Under the pieces are notes generated by a model. That model was not told the DNA's origin. It did no database searches and was given only the letters and a program-made list of their open reading frames with translations. From the NCBI GenBank assembly GCA_015066295.1, contig SVOR01000009.1, positions 1 through 53,021 of the forward strand: DNA of 53,021 nucleotides, given 5' to 3'. The stretch comes from Oscillospiraceae bacterium (GTDB lineage: Bacteria > Bacillota > Clostridia > Oscillospirales > Acutalibacteraceae). This document shows, one piece after another, positions 1 to 7,880 of the stretch; the first letter of the stretch is position 1, and each line of letters starts with the position of its first letter. Position numbers and translations under genes: made by a program.

Positions 1-1
1 T

Positions 2-265
2 CGCGATGAGGATGCTTTAGCACCTGATGAGGCTGCACTTAAAACTATAACCAACGAGGATATTGATAACGTTCTAAAAACTCTTACCCCAAGAGAAGAA
101 CAGGTTGTAAGACTTCGTTTTGGTCTGCACGACGGAAGATGCCATACTCTTGAAGAGGTCGGTATGGAATTCAACGTAACAAGAGAAAGAATCAGACAGA
201 TTGAAGCAAAGGCATTGAGAAAGCTTCGTCATCCCGTTCGCAGTAACAAATTTAAGGATAGGTAA
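2..265 (+). CDS. rpoD: RNA polymerase primary sigma factor, C-terminal end (partial)
   Basis: The open frame enters from the left edge and gives the last 87 residues of a sigma-70 factor. Region 4 is complete: [15 protein letters not shown], then [29 protein letters not shown], the helix-turn-helix that contacts the -35 element, and a short basic tail ending NKFKDR. The match to primary sigma factors (RpoD/SigA) is close, whereas alternative sigma factors diverge in this stretch. The 5' part, including regions 1-3, is outside the window. The next gene starts 5 bp after the stop, so read-through transcription is likely. Confidence 0.95.
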   Translation, partial: RDEDALAPDEAALKTITNEDIDNVLKTLTPREEQVVRLRFGLHDGRCHTLEEVGMEFNVTRERIRQIEAKALRKLRHPVRSNKFKDR

Positions 266-270
266 GAAAA

Positions 271-660
271 ATGTTTTTAAACAGCGAAGCAGATTACGCA
301 ATACGTATTGTTTCTTGCCTTGTTGATTATGACGAGCGACTTGACGCCGCTTCAATTGCTGAAAAAACAGGTGTAACTCTTAGATATTCCTTAAAGATTT
401 TAAATAAGCTTTCACAAGCCAATATCGTAAAATCCTTTAAGGGCTCAAAGGGTGGCTACGTGCTTGCAAAATCTCCCGAAAGCATAACACTGCTTGAGGT
501 AATTGAACTGATATGTGGCCCCATAACCTTTAGTCGTTGCACGGGCGAAGCAGGTGAGTGTACCCACCCGTCAGGTGTTTGCTATTTTAGGCAGAGCTTT
601 GATGACGTCAGCAATTATATGCGTAAAAAATTAGGCGAAGTGACTTTTGAAAGGAAATAA
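271..660 (+). CDS. Rrf2 family transcriptional regulator, putative Fe-S type
   Basis: This 129-aa protein has the Rrf2 winged helix: MFLNSEADYAIRIVSCL at the N terminus, a recognition helix near residues 30-50 (AEKTGVTLRYSLKILNKL) and the wing GSKGGYVLAKSPESITLLEVIE. Three cysteines in the C-terminal part (C-X6-C-X6-C, about residues 90-104) sit where IscR-like members bind an iron-sulfur cluster, so it may sense Fe-S, redox or nitric oxide state; that is inference. It lies 5 bp after rpoD and one base before the TSCPD gene, so the three downstream genes probably form one unit. The target operon cannot be read from the sequence. IscR or CymR specificity is not claimed. Confidence 0.85.
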   Translation: MFLNSEADYAIRIVSCLVDYDERLDAASIAEKTGVTLRYSLKILNKLSQANIVKSFKGSKGGYVLAKSPESITLLEVIELICGPITFSRCTGEAGECTHPSGVCYFRQSFDDVSNYMRKKLGEVTFERK

Positions 661-661
661 T

Positions 662-922
662 ATGGAATTTACATATACCCCAAAGGGTGTTTGTTCAAGA
701 CAAATCACAGTAGAACTCGCAGATGATAATACCATTAAAGACGTAACTTTTTATGGTGGCTGTAACGGTAATCTTAAAGGTATATCAAGTCTTGTTAAGG
801 GTATGAAAATCGAGGACGTAATTGAGCGCCTTGAAAATATTACCTGTGGTTTTAAACAAACTTCTTGTCCGGCTCAGTTGGCCGAGGCTCTAAAACAAAT
901 CAATTCACAAATAGGTGACTAA
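662..922 (+). CDS. TSCPD domain protein, four-cysteine (TIGR03905-like)
   Basis: An 86-aa protein starting at the ATG at 662, preceded by GAAAGG seven bases upstream; an upstream in-frame start at 647 would lie inside the Rrf2 gene. It contains the TSCPD-type sequence TSCPAQLAEALK near the C terminus and conserved cysteines at about residues 11, 29, 59 and 66, including GGCNGN. Proteins of this family are short and uncharacterised; a related domain is found at the C terminus of adenosylcobalamin-dependent ribonucleotide reductases, where cysteines act in redox or metal chemistry. Placement directly behind an Rrf2 regulator with a possible Fe-S site fits a redox or metal role (inference). Confidence 0.8.
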   Translation: MEFTYTPKGVCSRQITVELADDNTIKDVTFYGGCNGNLKGISSLVKGMKIEDVIERLENITCGFKQTSCPAQLAEALKQINSQIGD

Positions 923-923
923 T

Positions 924-1457
924 ATGTTTGATGACAGAGATATGAAAATTGCTGGCAGCAAGCCCTCCGAAAGTATTAAGCGCAACAATGTCGAAGATAC
1001 GGCGTTAACGCTTGAAAAAATTGCTGCTGCTAAAAATCTCGGAAAAAATATCGGCGTTAAATTTTGCGAATCGGTAAATACCGCCTTCGTTGACGATACA
1101 ACCGATTCACAGATGCTTATTCAAAGACAGTTTTTATTGTCCTTTACGGTATCGGTTACACTTGATGAACTGTGCTTTGACGATTCGGCCGCCGGTATTG
1201 CCGAAAAGAGCTTTTTAGATTATTTAAAAGGGCATGCACCGCAGATATATGCAACATGCTCTGATACCGGTGCCTTCTCTTTTTACTATTTAGCATATCG
1301 CAGAAAAATTGAGGTTGAGCGTAGAATCGGTCAGACCTTTGCTATGTTGTGCGCCCACGACGGCGACCCAATTTATCAAGAGCTCGGCGAGGTTCTTTAT
1401 TGTTGGTTCCGCTCGGTAGTACAAAAAGAAATCGAAAAATGCGATTTGGCAAAATAA
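924..1457 (+). CDS. Uncharacterised protein
   Basis: A 177-aa soluble protein with no domain I recognise. I chose the ATG at 924 because AGGTGAC lies just upstream, inside the end of the TSCPD gene (the stop codons nearly overlap). It is rich in alpha-helix-forming sequence, has cysteines at scattered positions (for example near residues 48, 83, 112, 142 and 165) and no signal peptide or membrane segment. It forms the last gene of the Rrf2-TSCPD unit and is followed by a strong hairpin with a T-run at 1469-1509. Co-occurrence with the TSCPD protein is the only functional clue. Confidence 0.6.
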   Translation: MFDDRDMKIAGSKPSESIKRNNVEDTALTLEKIAAAKNLGKNIGVKFCESVNTAFVDDTTDSQMLIQRQFLLSFTVSVTLDELCFDDSAAGIAEKSFLDYLKGHAPQIYATCSDTGAFSFYYLAYRRKIEVERRIGQTFAMLCAHDGDPIYQELGEVLYCWFRSVVQKEIEKCDLAK

Positions 1458-1468
1458 TTTAACAATTA

Positions 1469-1509
1469 ACCCCTTCGATGCATATTATGTGCAGAAGGGG
1501 TGATTTTTT
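1469..1509 (+). terminator. Hairpin with T-run that also carries the RBS of the amidase gene
   Basis: An 8-bp perfect stem (ACCCCTTC at 1469-1476 with GAAGGGGT at 1494-1501), with a small inner TGCA/TGCA pairing, is followed by a run of T. It looks like a Rho-independent terminator for the preceding operon. The 3' arm GAAGGGGTG is at the same time the Shine-Dalgarno sequence for the TTG start at 1508, so the folded RNA would hide the ribosome binding site. Confidence 0.65.
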
Positions 1510-2248
1510 GCCTAGAATATATTTAAGTCCGTCCACTCAGGAATTTAATCCTTACGTGAACGGGGGCAACGAAGAGCAATATATGAATTTAATTGCCGAT
1601 GCAATGATACCTTATCTCAATGCAACGGGCATTTCTTACACGCGCAATACACCTGAAATGACGGCCGGCACATCAATAGCCGCGTCAAATGCGGGAAACT
1701 ACGATTTTCATTTGGCGTTACACTCAAATGCGGCAGGCGGTAACAATGCGGGTCAGGTGCAGGGAAGCGAGGTCTACTACTATCCGAGAAGTGCTAACGG
1801 AAGACGTGCTGCCGAGATATTTGCAAATAATTTAAAGTTAATTTATCCTAATCCAAATTTGGTAAAAACGGTTCCAACAACCAGTCTTGGTGAGGTAGTG
1901 CGTACACGTGCGCCCAGCGTACTTATTGAGTTTGCTTATCATGATAACGAGCAGGATGCAAATTGGATTAAGAGCAATATCGATGCCATTGCACAAAACG
2001 TTGTGTTATCGCTTGCAGACTATTTCGGCATACCTTTTATGATGCCAAACGGCAACCGATATGCACGTGTGGTGACAAACGGCAGAAATCTTAATATCCG
2101 TAGTGCGCCCAATATAAATTCATCGGTTATCGGCAGTATACCAAACGGTTCAATAATTACCGTTTATTCGGTAAACGGCGGTTGGAGTTCGGTAGATTTC
2201 AACGGCATAACAGGTTTTGTCAGCAATAAATATATTACATTCATTTAG
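1508..2248 (+). CDS. N-acetylmuramoyl-L-alanine amidase with C-terminal SH3 domain
   Basis: A 246-aa cell-wall hydrolase. The amidase_3 fold is seen from the N terminus (RIYLSPSTQEFNPYVNGGNEEQ), the HSNAAGG motif near residue 80 with a zinc-binding histidine, and the catalytic Glu in VLIEFAYHDN near 140. Usual members start with a metal histidine in a [KR]-x-[FVI]-[LIV]-[DS]-x-GHGG-type motif; here the first position is PSTQEFNPY, as in the phage/spore CwlC-like branch. An SH3-like domain (ARVVTNGRNLNIRSAPNINS to SNKYITFI, about residues 185-246) probably binds peptidoglycan. No signal peptide is visible, so export may depend on lysis or on the mother cell. The TTG start is chosen because GAAGGGG precedes it by 7-8 bases. 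Confidence 0.8.
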   Translation: MPRIYLSPSTQEFNPYVNGGNEEQYMNLIADAMIPYLNATGISYTRNTPEMTAGTSIAASNAGNYDFHLALHSNAAGGNNAGQVQGSEVYYYPRSANGRRAAEIFANNLKLIYPNPNLVKTVPTTSLGEVVRTRAPSVLIEFAYHDNEQDANWIKSNIDAIAQNVVLSLADYFGIPFMMPNGNRYARVVTNGRNLNIRSAPNINSSVIGSIPNGSIITVYSVNGGWSSVDFNGITGFVSNKYITFI

Positions 2249-2273
2249 CTTGCGAAATTTCGCAAGCTTTTTC
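2247..2273 (+). terminator. Rho-independent terminator after the amidase gene
   Basis: A perfect 11-bp dyad AGCTTGCGAAA/TTTCGCAAGCT at 2247-2268, overlapping the amidase stop codon, followed by TTTTCTT. The next gene has its own RBS. Confidence 0.85.
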
Positions 2274-2328
2274 TTGTATTTTGGGCGATTTTGGTATATA
2301 ATAAATAATTAGATTGGAGTGGTATGCG

Positions 2329-3009
2329 TTGTTATTTGATATTATTCGTGGCGATATAAGTTTTATCGAAATAATCATAGGTTTTATATCGGCTCTGATA
2401 GTTATTTTTATCACTATGCCAATTCACGAATGTGCGCACGCTTTCATTGCGTACAAGCTTGGTGACCCCACCGCAAAAAGCATGGGTCGATTAACCCTTA
2501 ATCCGCTTGCCCATATAAATTGGCTTGGTGCTGCGGCAATTTTTCTAATTGGCATCGGTTGGGCAGAGCCTGTGCCAGTAAATATGTACTATTTTAAAAA
2601 GCCTAAAAGGGATATGGCGCTTTCGGCACTCGCAGGTCCCGTTTCGAATTTGCTTTTGGCGTTTGTTGCTTTATTATTTAATAACTTGTTTTTTACATTA
2701 TCCGAAATTTTTATATCAGACGCGCTCGTTTTTATCGGTTTAGTATTTTTCTATGTTGCAATTATAAATATATCCTTGGCGGTATTTAATTTAATACCAA
2801 TTGCACCGCTTGATGGCTCAAAGATTTTGGCGGCTATATTGCCTGACAGGGCATATGCAAAATTTATGCAGTTGAAAAAATATTCGTATATTATTTTACT
2901 TGTAGTGATTGTAAGCGGTGTTTTAGATAAACCTTTATCATTTCTTGTAAATAACGTAGCTTACGGCTTGGATTTTGTGGCGAGATTACCATTTGAATTG
3001 ATTTTTTAA
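2329..3009 (+). CDS. Site-2 protease family membrane metalloprotease (M50)
   Basis: A polytopic membrane protein of 226 aa with the zinc motif HECAH (PIHECAHAFIAYKLGD, about residues 28-43) and the second metal-binding site near the C-terminal half (NLIPIAPLDGSKILAAILP). At least five hydrophobic segments are visible. It belongs to the short, PDZ-less YwhC-like group of M50 proteases, whose substrates are mostly unknown; related SpoIVFB cleaves pro-sigma-K, but that identity is not supported here. The TTG start at 2329 follows GGAG with a spacing of 9 and gives a standard N terminus. It is 12 bp upstream of scpA, a common Firmicutes arrangement. Confidence 0.88.
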   Translation: MLFDIIRGDISFIEIIIGFISALIVIFITMPIHECAHAFIAYKLGDPTAKSMGRLTLNPLAHINWLGAAAIFLIGIGWAEPVPVNMYYFKKPKRDMALSALAGPVSNLLLAFVALLFNNLFFTLSEIFISDALVFIGLVFFYVAIINISLAVFNLIPIAPLDGSKILAAILPDRAYAKFMQLKKYSYIILLVVIVSGVLDKPLSFLVNNVAYGLDFVARLPFELIF

Positions 3010-3021
3010 CAGGAGTAGATT

Positions 3022-3747
3022 ATGGAAAACAATTTTCTGTACAGGCTCGACTCGTTTGAGGGTCCCCTCGATTTGCTTTTACAGCTAATCGCCAGAAATA
3101 AACTGAATATTTATGATATAAAACTCTCTGTTTTAATTGAGCAGTATTTGGAGCAAATCGAAATTATGCAGCGCGATGACGCCGATATTGCAAGTGAGTT
3201 TTTGGAGATGGCTTCTCGTCTTATTTATTTAAAGACGGCCAAGTTATTGCCGAAGCACGAGGAGTACGAGCGACTAAAAGACGAGTTTTGCGGCGAGCTT
3301 ATCGAATATCAAACCTGTCGCGCAATTGCCGAAATGCTCTCTAAGCAAACCGATGGTTTCGATAAATTTGTCAGAAATCAGTTGGAGATTGAACTTCCTA
3401 AAACGTACGAGTTAACACACGATAAAAACGTGATTTTTGATGCATACATATCGGCGGTCGGTCGTGGTCAACGTCGACTTCCGCCACCCACAACGGCATT
3501 TACACAAATTGTTGCAAAGAAAATCGTTGCCGTATCTACTAAAATCGTTTACGTTATGCGTAATCTGTTTAAGCGTGGTCCCCAAAAATTAAGCCGATTA
3601 TATCGTGATGCAAAAAGCCGTTCAGAGCTTGTGGCAACCTTCTTGGCTGTGCTTGAACTATGTAAGGCTAATCGAATTTCGGTTAACGGCGACGGCGAGC
3701 ATGCCGAAATAAAACTTATAAAGGAGAGAAAAAACGGTGGAGTTTAA
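3022..3747 (+). CDS. scpA: Segregation and condensation protein A
   Basis: A 241-aa kleisin subunit of the Smc-ScpA-ScpB condensin. The N terminus carries the signature FEGPLDLLLQLIARNKLNIYD, followed by FLEMASRLIYLKTAKLLP, the helix that engages the Smc neck, and a C-terminal winged helix (SRSELVATFLAVLELCKANRI) that binds the Smc head. Length matches the family. The RBS AGGAG is 7 bases upstream of the ATG. Its stop overlaps the scpB start, implying translational coupling. Confidence 0.96.
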   Translation: MENNFLYRLDSFEGPLDLLLQLIARNKLNIYDIKLSVLIEQYLEQIEIMQRDDADIASEFLEMASRLIYLKTAKLLPKHEEYERLKDEFCGELIEYQTCRAIAEMLSKQTDGFDKFVRNQLEIELPKTYELTHDKNVIFDAYISAVGRGQRRLPPPTTAFTQIVAKKIVAVSTKIVYVMRNLFKRGPQKLSRLYRDAKSRSELVATFLAVLELCKANRISVNGDGEHAEIKLIKERKNGGV

Positions 3748-4312
3748 TGAATTAGTTTTGGCTTTTGAAGCCGTATTATTTGCAAGCGGTGAGCCTATAA
3801 GCATTCAGCGTCTTTCTCAAACCTTTGAGGTTGAGCCAAGTGAGGTTCAAAAGGCGGCAGAGGCACTTGCTAAAAAGCTTGAAAGCGGTTCACTCGAGCT
3901 ATTAACACTTGAAAACACATATCAACTTTCAACTAAAAAAGAATATGCGCCCTATATTAAAAAAGCGTTTGATATTAAAAGAAAAACACCGCTTTCTCAG
4001 GCTGCATTTGAGGTGTTGGCCGTTGTAGCTTATAATCAGCCTGTTACCAAGGCTTTTATCGAGCAGGTAAGAGGTGTTGACTGTTCGGCTGTTATTACAA
4101 CACTTACCGAAAAGGAGCTTATCGAAGAGCGTGGCCGACTTGAATTGCCGGGACGCCCACTTCTTTACGGTACAACCAAAAACTTCCTTCGTTGCTTCGG
4201 GGTAAGCGATTTAAGCGAGCTACCTCAGTTACCCAACGAAAACACAAATGAGGTTGATTTGGCAGAACAGCTTGAGGTTGAAGATTTAACCGAATCGGAC
4301 GAAAAAGAGTAA
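3737..4312 (+). CDS. scpB: Segregation and condensation protein B
   Basis: A 191-aa partner of ScpA in bacterial condensin, with two winged-helix domains. Recognisable segments are LVLAFEAVLFASGEPI at the N terminus, SQAAFEVLAVVAYNQPVTKAFIEQVRGVD near residues 85-115 and GRPLLYGTTKNFLRCFG near 140-155. The C-terminal tail is acidic, typical of ScpB. The start is GTG at 3737, overlapping the end of scpA by 11 bases, with AAGGAGAG about 10 bases upstream. Confidence 0.95.
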   Translation: MEFNELVLAFEAVLFASGEPISIQRLSQTFEVEPSEVQKAAEALAKKLESGSLELLTLENTYQLSTKKEYAPYIKKAFDIKRKTPLSQAAFEVLAVVAYNQPVTKAFIEQVRGVDCSAVITTLTEKELIEERGRLELPGRPLLYGTTKNFLRCFGVSDLSELPQLPNENTNEVDLAEQLEVEDLTESDEKE

Positions 4313-4357
4313 TATTTTTACAATTTTTATAAATACTAATGACGGAGTGTGAACGAT

Positions 4358-4717
4358 TTGAGCGATTCAAACATTAAAGGTATTATTGATTCTGTTATGG
4401 ACAAGCTTCGCGCAATGGTTAATGCCGATACTATCATTGGCACACCTGTTGTTGCGGGCACAACTACGATTATACCCGTTTCAAAGGTTAGCTACGGTCT
4501 TGCAACGGGTGCTACCGAAATGCCTAAGCAAGATAAAAGCGGTGTTATCGGCGGTGGTGGTGCAGGTGTTAGCATAGCCCCCATTGCCTTTATTGCCATA
4601 AACGGCGATAACGTAAAGCTTTTACCGCTTTACAGCGATATTACTGCCGTAGAGCGCGCAATTGCAATGACCCCTGAAATGATTGAGAAAATAAGAGACA
4701 TTTTCAAGGGTAAGTAA
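4358..4717 (+). CDS. gerW: Spore protein GerW (YtfJ) family
   Basis: A 119-aa protein with the YtfJ/GerW pattern: IKGIIDSVMDKLRAM at the N terminus, IIGTPVVAGTTTIIPVSKVSYGL, the glycine stretch GVIGGGGAGVSIAPIAF and a C-terminal helix. GerW is made under sigma-F or sigma-G in the forespore and is needed for normal germination with some nutrients in Bacillus. The TTG at 4358 is preferred over the GTG at 4349 because GGAG sits 9 bases before it. The position after scpB and before a sporulation-type carboxypeptidase is the usual one in Clostridia. Confidence 0.9.
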   Translation: MSDSNIKGIIDSVMDKLRAMVNADTIIGTPVVAGTTTIIPVSKVSYGLATGATEMPKQDKSGVIGGGGAGVSIAPIAFIAINGDNVKLLPLYSDITAVERAIAMTPEMIEKIRDIFKGK

Positions 4718-4774
4718 TGAATACTAAATCTCATTTCGAAATATAATTTATTATCATTATTTCGGAGTGATTTT

Positions 4775-5872
4775 TTGAAAAAACTGTATTCACTAATTTT
4801 TTCGTTAGCGTTATTATTTACTTTTAGCTTGCCGACTGCTGCCGTAACTACTTCAGCACAGTCGGCTGTACTTATAAACGCCGATACGCTGCGCGTAATT
4901 TATGAACATAATATGAAAACGCGTTTGCCAATGGCAAGCACCACTAAAATTATGACGGGACTCTTGCTTGCCGAGCAAAATACACCGCAAAAAACTGTGA
5001 CTGTCACCCGGGAAATGATTGCGGTTGAGGGCTCGTCCATGGGACTAAAGGCGGGAGATACGGTTTCTTATAAGGACCTTTTGTATGGGCTTATGTTGGC
5101 GTCGGGTAATGATGCTGCAAACAGCATTGCAATAAGTCTTTGTGGGAGTACCGATGAGTTCGCAAAATTGATGAACAATAAGGCGAAGCAAATCGGGCTT
5201 AAAAATACAAACTTTGTAACACCGTCGGGTTTAGATGATGAAAATCACTATACCACCGCCTATGATTTAGCAATTTTGACGGCGTGTGCCTTAAAAAATG
5301 ATGAGTTTTTAAAGGTCGTGTCTACAAAAAGCGCAAAGCTTGAATACAGTGGCGGTTACGTCAATAATCACAACAAATTACTTAAGATTTACGATGGCGC
5401 CATTGGTGTTAAAACGGGTTTTACCAAGCGTTCGGGCAGGTGTCTTGTGTCTGCGGCGAAGCGGGGGAACGTGACCTTAATTGCGGTAACACTTAACGAT
5501 AAAAACGATTGGCATGACCATAAGAATTTGCTTGATTTCGGATTTCAGAATTCGAGAGAAGAAAGTGTATCGTTTACCTTGCCGTCACACGTAAGGGTCG
5601 CTAATTCAAATAATGAGCTTTGTATTAAAGCCAATCCTATTGTTTGTGCATTATCATTGCAAGATGATTTAACTTATGATGTGAATTTGCCATCGTTCTT
5701 GTTTGCCCCAATTAAAAAAGGGGATAAGGTTGGCGAAGTTGTGGTATATTGTAACGGAAAATCTATTGCTATAAGCAATATAACTGCAGAAAATTCGGTT
5801 TATATTACCGAAAAAGAAAATCAAATATTTAAAATTTTAAATACATATTTAAATTTAATCAGGAGTTTTTAA
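4775..5872 (+). CDS. D-alanyl-D-alanine carboxypeptidase (DacB/DacF-type)
   Basis: A 365-aa penicillin-binding protein (S11 family) that removes the terminal D-Ala from peptidoglycan stem peptides. The signal peptide is at residues 1-23 (KKLYSLIFSLALLFTFSLPTAAV). Catalytic motifs are SxxK in ASTTKIM (about residue 54), SGN in ASGNDAANS (about 112) and KTG in VKTGFTKRSGRC (about 216). A C-terminal beta domain of about 80 residues follows. The TTG start has CGGAGTG 6-7 bases upstream. It sits between gerW and rluB, the neighbourhood of dacB/dacF-like sporulation genes, so a role in spore cortex is possible but not certain. Confidence 0.93.
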   Translation: MKKLYSLIFSLALLFTFSLPTAAVTTSAQSAVLINADTLRVIYEHNMKTRLPMASTTKIMTGLLLAEQNTPQKTVTVTREMIAVEGSSMGLKAGDTVSYKDLLYGLMLASGNDAANSIAISLCGSTDEFAKLMNNKAKQIGLKNTNFVTPSGLDDENHYTTAYDLAILTACALKNDEFLKVVSTKSAKLEYSGGYVNNHNKLLKIYDGAIGVKTGFTKRSGRCLVSAAKRGNVTLIAVTLNDKNDWHDHKNLLDFGFQNSREESVSFTLPSHVRVANSNNELCIKANPIVCALSLQDDLTYDVNLPSFLFAPIKKGDKVGEVVVYCNGKSIAISNITAENSVYITEKENQIFKILNTYLNLIRSF

Positions 5873-6609
5873 TGAAATCGAACAAAATAAGATTGCAAAA
5901 ACATTTGTCAGCTTGCGGTGTTGCTTCACGCAGAAAGGCCGAGGAACTAATAAGCTTAGGCAAGGTAAAGGTCAATGGTCACGTGGCGCATATTGGCGAC
6001 TCGGTTGACCCCAAAAGAGATAAGGTTACTGTTAGCGGTAAGCCCGTTATCGCCACAAATGAAAAGGTTTACATAATGTTGCATAAGCCGAGAGGCTTCG
6101 TAACCACAATGAGTGATGAAAGGGAGCGCAAGTGCGTTGCCGATTTAATTAAAGACGTACCGCAAAAGGTCTTTCCCGTCGGTAGATTAGATAAAAACTC
6201 AGAGGGACTACTGCTTATGACCAACGACGGAGATTTTGCCAATAAACTCACACACCCGTCAAGTCACGTTAATAAGACATATCGCGTTACCGTTGCAGGA
6301 AACGTTGATGATGAGATTTTGGCAAAGCTCTCAACAGGTATAGTTTTGGACGGCAAAAAAACGTTGCCCTGTGACGTATTTGTTGCTGAGCGTAAACCCG
6401 ACCGCACCGTGCTGATTTTCATAATACACGAGGGAAGAAACCGACAGATAAGACGTATGTGCGAGGCGGTAAAACTCGACGTATTGCGTCTTAAACGTAC
6501 CGAAATTGCCGGCGTAAAGCTTGGTATGCTTGGTCAGGGTAAATGGCGTGACCTTAATGAAAAAGAGCTTCACCGTTTAACCTCGATTAGTTCTTCAAAG
6601 GAGCAGTAG
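5872..6609 (+). CDS. rluB: 23S rRNA pseudouridine synthase, RluB family
   Basis: A 245-aa enzyme that converts a uridine in 23S rRNA (U2605 in E. coli) to pseudouridine. The N-terminal S4 RNA-binding domain spans residues 5-60 (IRLQKHLSACGVASRRKAEELI). The catalytic motif GRLDKNSEGLLLMTNDG holds the nucleophilic Asp near residue 107, and GRNRQIRRMCEAV is the family's C-terminal motif. The ATG overlaps the stop of the carboxypeptidase gene by one base, with AGGAG upstream. RsuA/RluE/RluF relatives are less likely given the operon position. Confidence 0.93.
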   Translation: MKSNKIRLQKHLSACGVASRRKAEELISLGKVKVNGHVAHIGDSVDPKRDKVTVSGKPVIATNEKVYIMLHKPRGFVTTMSDERERKCVADLIKDVPQKVFPVGRLDKNSEGLLLMTNDGDFANKLTHPSSHVNKTYRVTVAGNVDDEILAKLSTGIVLDGKKTLPCDVFVAERKPDRTVLIFIIHEGRNRQIRRMCEAVKLDVLRLKRTEIAGVKLGMLGQGKWRDLNEKELHRLTSISSSKEQ

Positions 6610-6610
6610 T

Positions 6611-6985
6611 ATGATCAACGTTTTACCCGTTAATGATAAAATAGAAGTTGAGGCAATTTTCACCGAATGCGGTTTTGAGTTTAACGATAAATCGGGGTGT
6701 GTTATTGCCGATGATAAGGGTGAGGTGCTGGGCAGAAGCCTTTATTATATTGACGACAGCTCTATAACCATCGCACTTATCGAGCCCACCGATGATATTA
6801 TGATGGCAGACGGTATTTTAAGATGCGCCTTACACGTTGCCGATTTTAGAAATATAACCGATGCGTTTTACCTGGAGAGCGTACCGGTTGACCTACTAAA
6901 AAAGCTCGATTTTATTAAAAATGAGGCGGACAAGTCCTTAAAAATCGAAAAATTACATCAATCTTCCTGTAATTGTGAAAAATAA
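6611..6985 (+). CDS. Uncharacterised protein
   Basis: A 124-aa soluble protein, starting 1 base after the rluB stop with GGAG about 9 bases upstream, so it is cotranscribed and probably coupled. The N-terminal half (VNDKIEVEAIFTECGFEFNDKSGCVIADDKGEVLGRSLY) resembles the opening strands of small GNAT-like or GyrI-like folds but lacks an acetyl-CoA binding motif I can identify. The C terminus ends in a cysteine cluster, SSCNCEK, that could bind metal. No signal peptide or membrane segment. Function unknown. Confidence 0.55.
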   Translation: MINVLPVNDKIEVEAIFTECGFEFNDKSGCVIADDKGEVLGRSLYYIDDSSITIALIEPTDDIMMADGILRCALHVADFRNITDAFYLESVPVDLLKKLDFIKNEADKSLKIEKLHQSSCNCEK

Positions 6986-6988
6986 ACC

Positions 6989-7017
6989 TTGCAAATTCTA
7001 AAAATGTGTGTTATTAT
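6989..7017 (+). promoter_or_regulatory. Sigma-A type promoter for secG
   Basis: TTGCAA at 6989-6994 and TATTAT at 7012-7017 are separated by 17 bases. The predicted transcript would start near 7024 and carry the AGGAGGAG ribosome binding site of secG. Confidence 0.6.
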
Positions 7018-7054
7018 AACATTTGCATTTAAATATATTTAGGAGGAGTTCTTA

Positions 7055-7306
7055 ATGGGAGCTTTAGAAATAATTGTAGGCATTGCCGTAATTATCATTT
7101 CAATTGTAATTATTGCAGTTGTTATTTTACAGAAGGGTCATCGCCGTGGTATTAATGGTGCTATCTCTGGTGGTGCAGATACCTTCCTTTCAAAAAATCA
7201 GGTAAAGACTGCAGACGTTTTGCTTGCTAAATGGACCAAATATTTTGCTGTTGCTTTCTTCGTGCTCGCAATCGTTGCAAACGTAATTTCCATTTACGCA
7301 AAATAA
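7055..7306 (+). CDS. secG: Preprotein translocase subunit SecG
   Basis: An 83-aa membrane protein with two hydrophobic segments (residues 5-26 and 58-80) and, between them, the family loop VILQKGHRRGINGAISGGADTFLSKN. SecG joins SecYE in the inner membrane and assists protein export. The ATG follows a very strong AGGAGGAG. It has its own promoter at 6989-7017 and is closed by a bidirectional terminator. Confidence 0.93.
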   Translation: MGALEIIVGIAVIIISIVIIAVVILQKGHRRGINGAISGGADTFLSKNQVKTADVLLAKWTKYFAVAFFVLAIVANVISIYAK

Positions 7307-7318
7307 TTTTATTAAAAC

Positions 7319-7357
7319 AAAAAGGCTATGTGAGTTTTCACATAGCCTTTTTTATTT
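7319..7357. terminator. Bidirectional terminator between secG and the fumarase gene
   Basis: A perfect 15-bp inverted repeat, AAAAAGGCTATGTGA at 7319-7333 and TCACATAGCCTTTTT at 7338-7352, with a GTTT loop and flanking A and T runs. It serves secG on the plus strand and the fumarase gene on the minus strand; the fumarase stop codon lies inside the stem. Confidence 0.9.
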
Positions 7358-7880
7358 TAAAAATATTGTTACCCTTTGAGTCAATTGCAACGATAAGTGG
7401 CAGATTATGGAATTCTAATTTTTTTACCGATTCACAACCAAGGTCATCGAAAGCAATTACCTCACAGCGTGTAATAGATTTAGCATAAAGCGCACCTGCG
7501 CCGCCAATGGCACAAAGATAAAGCGCTTTATTCTTAATAATTGCATCACAAACTGCGTCATTTCGTTCACCTTTGCCGATAGTAGCACTAAGTGACATAT
7601 CATAAAGGGTAGGAGCAAACGAGTCCATTCTTGCCGAGGTTGTCGGACCGCAGCTGCCAATTGCAAAGCCTTCGGGAGTCGGTGTCGGTCCGCAATAATA
7701 AATAACAGAATTCTCGATTGGAAAAGGTAGAGACTTTTTACTTTCAAGTAACTCAAAAATACGTTTATGAGCCGCATCGCGAGCGGTATACACGGTGCCC
7801 GATAAATAAATTTTATCGCCGACACTTACCTCAGTTTTCCAAACGGCAATATTATTTATGTTTAAATAATACTCTTTCAT
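7338..7880 (-). CDS. Fumarate hydratase class I, beta (C-terminal) subunit
   Basis: A 180-aa protein matching the C-terminal half of the Fe-S fumarase/tartrate dehydratase family: VGDKIYLSGTVYTARDAAHKRIFE near residues 20-43, the GPTPTPEGFAIGSCGPTTSARMD segment around 64-86 and ALYLCAIGGAGALYAKSI. It forms the swivelling domain that completes the active site with the alpha subunit, which binds the 4Fe-4S cluster. The alpha partner is not adjacent: the gene upstream is a DivIVA-like protein whose stop overlaps this start (TAATG). The alpha subunit must therefore lie elsewhere. Confidence 0.88.
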   Translation of the reverse strand: MKEYYLNINNIAVWKTEVSVGDKIYLSGTVYTARDAAHKRIFELLESKKSLPFPIENSVIYYCGPTPTPEGFAIGSCGPTTSARMDSFAPTLYDMSLSATIGKGERNDAVCDAIIKNKALYLCAIGGAGALYAKSITRCEVIAFDDLGCESVKKLEFHNLPLIVAIDSKGNNIFKIKKAM

